Positions 5,264 to 7,120 of a stretch of 7,120 bases of DNA are shown in pieces (position 1 is the first letter of the stretch; every line of letters begins with the position of its first letter). A program made the position numbers and the translations under genes. The stretch comes from Rhizobium sp. LCM 4573 (lineage in GTDB: Bacteria > Pseudomonadota > Alphaproteobacteria > Rhizobiales > Rhizobiaceae): assembly GCF_001854865.1 (NCBI RefSeq), contig NZ_MDDW01000001.1, forward strand, positions 640,965 through 648,084, given 5' to 3'. A model generated the notes under the pieces. It was not told the origin of the DNA. It saw nothing but the letters and a program-made list of their open reading frames with translations, and ran no database searches.

Positions 5264-6564
5264 CAAAGCCCCTCCTTCTTCGCGGCATCGTCTTTCGCCG
5301 GTTTCCGGCGTGACCGGATGGCCTTTTCCGCCGGCGCGGCATCCGCCGAAGCAGGCTTGGACTTCCTCGGCGCGGCTTTCTTGGCCTTGGCAGGCGCGGC
5401 CGGCTCTCCGGTGATTGCCGCGGCAGCCGCCGCGAAGGCTGGATGCACCACCTTGCCGCCTTCGGGCGTCCAATGGGTCAGCATCGTCGCCTTGACGAGC
5501 TCATCCTCGGTATTGATCGCGAACTCCTTCGTCTGCTTGTCCACGAACGTTTCCAGGAAGGCGAAAAGATTGCGGGCATAGAGCGCCGAGGCGGAAGCAG
5601 CGACGCGACCGGGCACATTCGCATAGCCGATGACGGTGACGCCCTCGACCGTGGCGATCTGGCCCTTTTCAGAACCCTCGATATTGCCGCCGCGCTCGAC
5701 GGCGAGATCGACGGCGACGGAGCCCGGCTTCATGGAGGCGAGCATGGCGCGCGTCACGAGGCGAGGTGCTTGCCGGCCGGGAATGAGCGCCGTGGTGATG
5801 ACGATGTCCTGCTTGGCGATATGCTCGGCGACCAGTGCCGCCTGCTTGGCCTGATAGGCCTCCGACATCGGCTTGGCATAACCGGCGGCGGTTTCGGCCG
5901 CCTTGAACTCGTCGTCCTCGACCGCGATGAACTTCGCGCCGAGCGAGGCCACCTGCTCCTTGGCGGCGGGGCGCACGTCGGTTGCGGAAACGACCGCGCC
6001 GAGACGTCTTGCGGTGGCGATCGCCTGCAAACCGGCGACGCCTGCGCCCATGACGAAGACTTTGGCGGCGGGAACCGTGCCGGCGGCCGTCATCATCATC
6101 GGGATCGCGCGGCCATATTCGTGGCTCGCGTCGATCACGGCGCGATAGCCGGCAAGGTTGGCCTGGGACGACAGCACGTCCATGGACTGCGCACGGGTGA
6201 TGCGCGGCATCAGCTCCATGGCGAAGGTGGAAAGCCCCGCTCTGGCCATCTCGGCCAGCGCGGCCTCGTTGCCATAAGGGTCCATGCAGGCGAAGACCGC
6301 CGCACCGGATTTACAGGATGAGATTTCAGCCGAAGCCGGCCGGTTGACCTTGAGCACGATATCGGCCGGCCGGGCATCCGCAGAGCGTCCGATGCGCGCG
6401 CCCGCCGCTTCGTACTCGGCATCGGGAATGCCCGACGCCACTCCTGCCCCGCTTTCCACCACGACGGAAAAGCCGAGGCCCGCAAGCCGTTTCACCGTTT
6501 CGGGTGAAGCGGCTACGCGCAGCTCCCCCTGGCCTTCGCGGCCGACAAATATCATCTTTGGCAA
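5263..6564 (-). CDS. pntAA: NAD(P) transhydrogenase subunit alpha 1 (NAD(H)-binding)
   Basis: This protein of 433 residues is the soluble domain I that binds NAD(H) and exchanges hydride with PntB. It shows the alanine dehydrogenase/PntA N-terminal domain (GELRVAASPETVKRLAGLGF), the conserved loop RITRAQSMDVLSSQANLAGY (121-140), the Rossmann motif GAGVAG (173-178) with D196 ending the next strand, the mobile loop with Tyr (AGYAKPMSEAY, 227-237), and NVPGRVAASASALYARN (316-332). The family core ends near 385; after it comes a Lys/Ala/Pro tail of about 47 residues (387-433), which many family members lack. The start is TTG at 6562-6564, because GGGAGGAGG (6572-6580) lies 7 nt upstream. The ATG at 6553-6555 would put that site 16 nt away and drop only three residues. 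The stop overlaps the pntAB ATG. Confidence 0.96.
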   Translation of the reverse strand: MPKMIFVGREGQGELRVAASPETVKRLAGLGFSVVVESGAGVASGIPDAEYEAAGARIGRSADARPADIVLKVNRPASAEISSCKSGAAVFACMDPYGNEAALAEMARAGLSTFAMELMPRITRAQSMDVLSSQANLAGYRAVIDASHEYGRAIPMMMTAAGTVPAAKVFVMGAGVAGLQAIATARRLGAVVSATDVRPAAKEQVASLGAKFIAVEDDEFKAAETAAGYAKPMSEAYQAKQAALVAEHIAKQDIVITTALIPGRQAPRLVTRAMLASMKPGSVAVDLAVERGGNIEGSEKGQIATVEGVTVIGYANVPGRVAASASALYARNLFAFLETFVDKQTKEFAINTEDELVKATMLTHWTPEGGKVVHPAFAAAAAAITGEPAAPAKAKKAAPRKSKPASADAAPAEKAIRSRRKPAKDDAAKKEGL

Positions 6565-6597
6565 GAACCTGCCTCCTCCCGGTCAGAATCCCCCTCG

Positions 6598-6618
6598 GGA
6601 CGGAGCAGCACTCCGTCC
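6598..6618 (-). other. Intercistronic hairpin between the subunit IV-like gene and pntAA
   Basis: GGACGGAG (6598-6605) and CTCCGTCC (6611-6618) form a perfect 8-bp stem with a 5-nt loop. No T run follows on either strand, so it is not a standard terminator. It lies 31 bases after the upstream stop and 34 bases before the pntAA start. It may protect or process the transcript, or tune expression between the two genes. Confidence 0.5.
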
Positions 6619-6648
6619 GCTAACTCCCATGCCTCCCCTGCCGCGCGA

Positions 6649-6873
6649 TCAGCGCAGCAGCAGGAAACCGGCGATATTGAGGATGATGAAGAGGATGGTG
6701 GCGCCGAGGAAACCGGCCGTCGTGAAGAAACCGGCCGCCATGGCGATCAGCAGCACGACCAGGATCATGGTGCCCCACTTGGTACCTGCAATGAACAGGT
6801 CGTAGGTGCTCTCATGCTCCTCGTAATTCATCGGCGCGCCCGTTTCCACCGGTCCGCTGTGATGATCGTCCAT
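6649..6873 (-). CDS. aa3-type cytochrome c oxidase subunit IV-like small membrane protein
   Basis: This 74-residue protein starts MDDHHSGPVETGAPMNYEEHESTYDLFIAGTKWG. The segment NYEEHESTYDLFIAGTKWGT (16-35), followed by a hydrophobic helix, matches the alphaproteobacterial aa3 oxidase subunit IV family. That single-helix accessory chain of the Paracoccus-type oxidase is dispensable for activity there. Here two hydrophobic segments are visible, about 34-52 and 54-73, with the C-terminus (LLLR) at the end of the second. The ATG at 6871-6873 has AAGGAGA (6881-6887) 7 nt upstream. M15 is a possible internal start closer to the usual family N-terminus, but it lacks such a site. No other oxidase gene is near. 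It is first in the transhydrogenase operon, 84 nt before pntAA, so a role tied to energy-coupled NADPH formation is possible but unproven. Confidence 0.82.
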   Translation of the reverse strand: MDDHHSGPVETGAPMNYEEHESTYDLFIAGTKWGTMILVVLLIAMAAGFFTTAGFLGATILFIILNIAGFLLLR

Positions 6874-6950
6874 CAATCCGTCTCCTTCAGACAACCGCTC
6901 CGCCAAGCCGCGGAAAAGGCGGCTCTAGCGGGCGGAGAAACCCTCGCTAC

Positions 6951-6984
6951 CGTTCCGAATCCTGCCCTCGGACAGGACGGAACG
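6951..6984. other. Bulged inverted repeat upstream of the subunit IV-like gene
   Basis: CGTTCCG (6951-6957) pairs with CGGAACG (6978-6984), and after a 2-nt bulge (6958-6959) TCCTG (6960-6964) pairs with CAGGA (6973-6977) around an 8-nt loop. This gives 12 bp in all. It is 78-111 bases upstream of the subunit IV-like start. It could be a leader structure or an operator, or part of the 3' end of the upstream gene. No T run follows it in either direction. Confidence 0.45.
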
Positions 6985-7056
6985 CCCGTTCTGGCCTTAC
7001 ACAAAGCCGCCGCAAAGCGCAATGCCACCTCGGCGCCACATCGGTACGCTGCGGCG

Positions 7057-7120
7057 TCAGGCCACGTAGGCCATTTCGGGCGAGCCCGGACGCACCGCGC
7101 GCCGTGCGGTCGGCAGGATG
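7057..7120 (-). CDS. Possible C-terminal end of an unidentified protein (cut by window edge)
   Basis: On the minus strand the window opens in a frame reading ILPTARRAVRPGSPEMAYVA and then stops with TGA at 7059-7057. The third codon positions are GC-rich, as in the real genes here, and the gap of 183 bases to the subunit IV-like gene looks intergenic. Twenty residues are too few to name a family, and an open frame of this length arises easily by chance in GC-rich DNA. Confidence 0.3.
   Translation of the reverse strand, partial: ILPTARRAVRPGSPEMAYVA

Noticed and set aside
5264..5473. Longer pntAB starting inside pntAA
   Set aside because: The extension is the pntAA coding sequence in another frame; the ATG at 5263 has a strong site and the normal stop-start overlap.
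5443..6321. Rightward open frame of 292 residues opposite pntAA
   Set aside because: It mirrors codon bias of pntAA on the other strand; Gly/His/Arg-rich with no family likeness.
6874..6906. TTG start at 6906 extending the subunit IV-like protein by 11 residues
   Set aside because: The ATG at 6873 has an ideal AAGGAGA 7 nt upstream, and that site lies within the proposed extension.

Overview
The window is high-GC DNA from an alphaproteobacterium, most likely a member of the Rhizobiaceae (Rhizobium, Agrobacterium, Ensifer or Shinella type). The evidence is the three-subunit proton-translocating transhydrogenase (split alpha subunit plus beta), an alphaproteobacterial aa3-type oxidase subunit IV, a rhizobial-looking ribosomal protein S21, and a sarcosine oxidase beta subunit. 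No mobile element, phage gene, CRISPR array, tRNA or rRNA is visible. Most of the window is ordinary chromosomal housekeeping sequence.

Left part (1-1827): the 5' end of soxB, the heterotetrameric sarcosine oxidase beta subunit, reads leftward out of the window. A gene-free divergent region of about 300 bases holds a perfect 12-bp palindrome. Then come rpsU (30S protein S21, GTG start) and an outer-envelope-type TPR lipoprotein, both rightward. rpsU is followed by two hairpin-plus-T terminators, and the first has the rpsU stop codon in its loop. A two-way terminator separates the lipoprotein from the next, convergent gene.

Middle (1845-3425): a leftward luciferase-like (LLM) flavin oxidoreductase. 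Upstream of it, on the same strand, lies the wreck of a VapBC-type toxin-antitoxin module. The antitoxin is frameshifted near codon 62, and the toxin is reduced to a short stretch that needs two further frame changes and has no start codon. Next are the terminator of the transhydrogenase operon and a small array of heptamer repeats that places stop codons in all three frames just after pntB.

Right part (3427-7120): one leftward operon, in transcription order a 74-residue aa3-type cytochrome c oxidase subunit IV-like membrane protein, pntAA, pntAB and pntB. PntAA is the soluble NAD(H)-binding domain, PntAB a small membrane subunit, and PntB carries the remaining membrane helices and the NADP(H)-binding domain. 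Together the Pnt proteins use the proton gradient to drive hydride transfer from NADH to NADP+. A perfect 8-bp hairpin lies between the small membrane gene and pntAA, and a larger bulged hairpin precedes the small gene. The last 64 bases may hold the C-terminal end of another leftward gene.

I found no convincing undescribed system. The most informative oddities are the decayed toxin-antitoxin pair, the all-frame stop heptamer array, the terminator built around the rpsU stop codon, the basic tail of PntAA, and the hairpins framing the small membrane gene.
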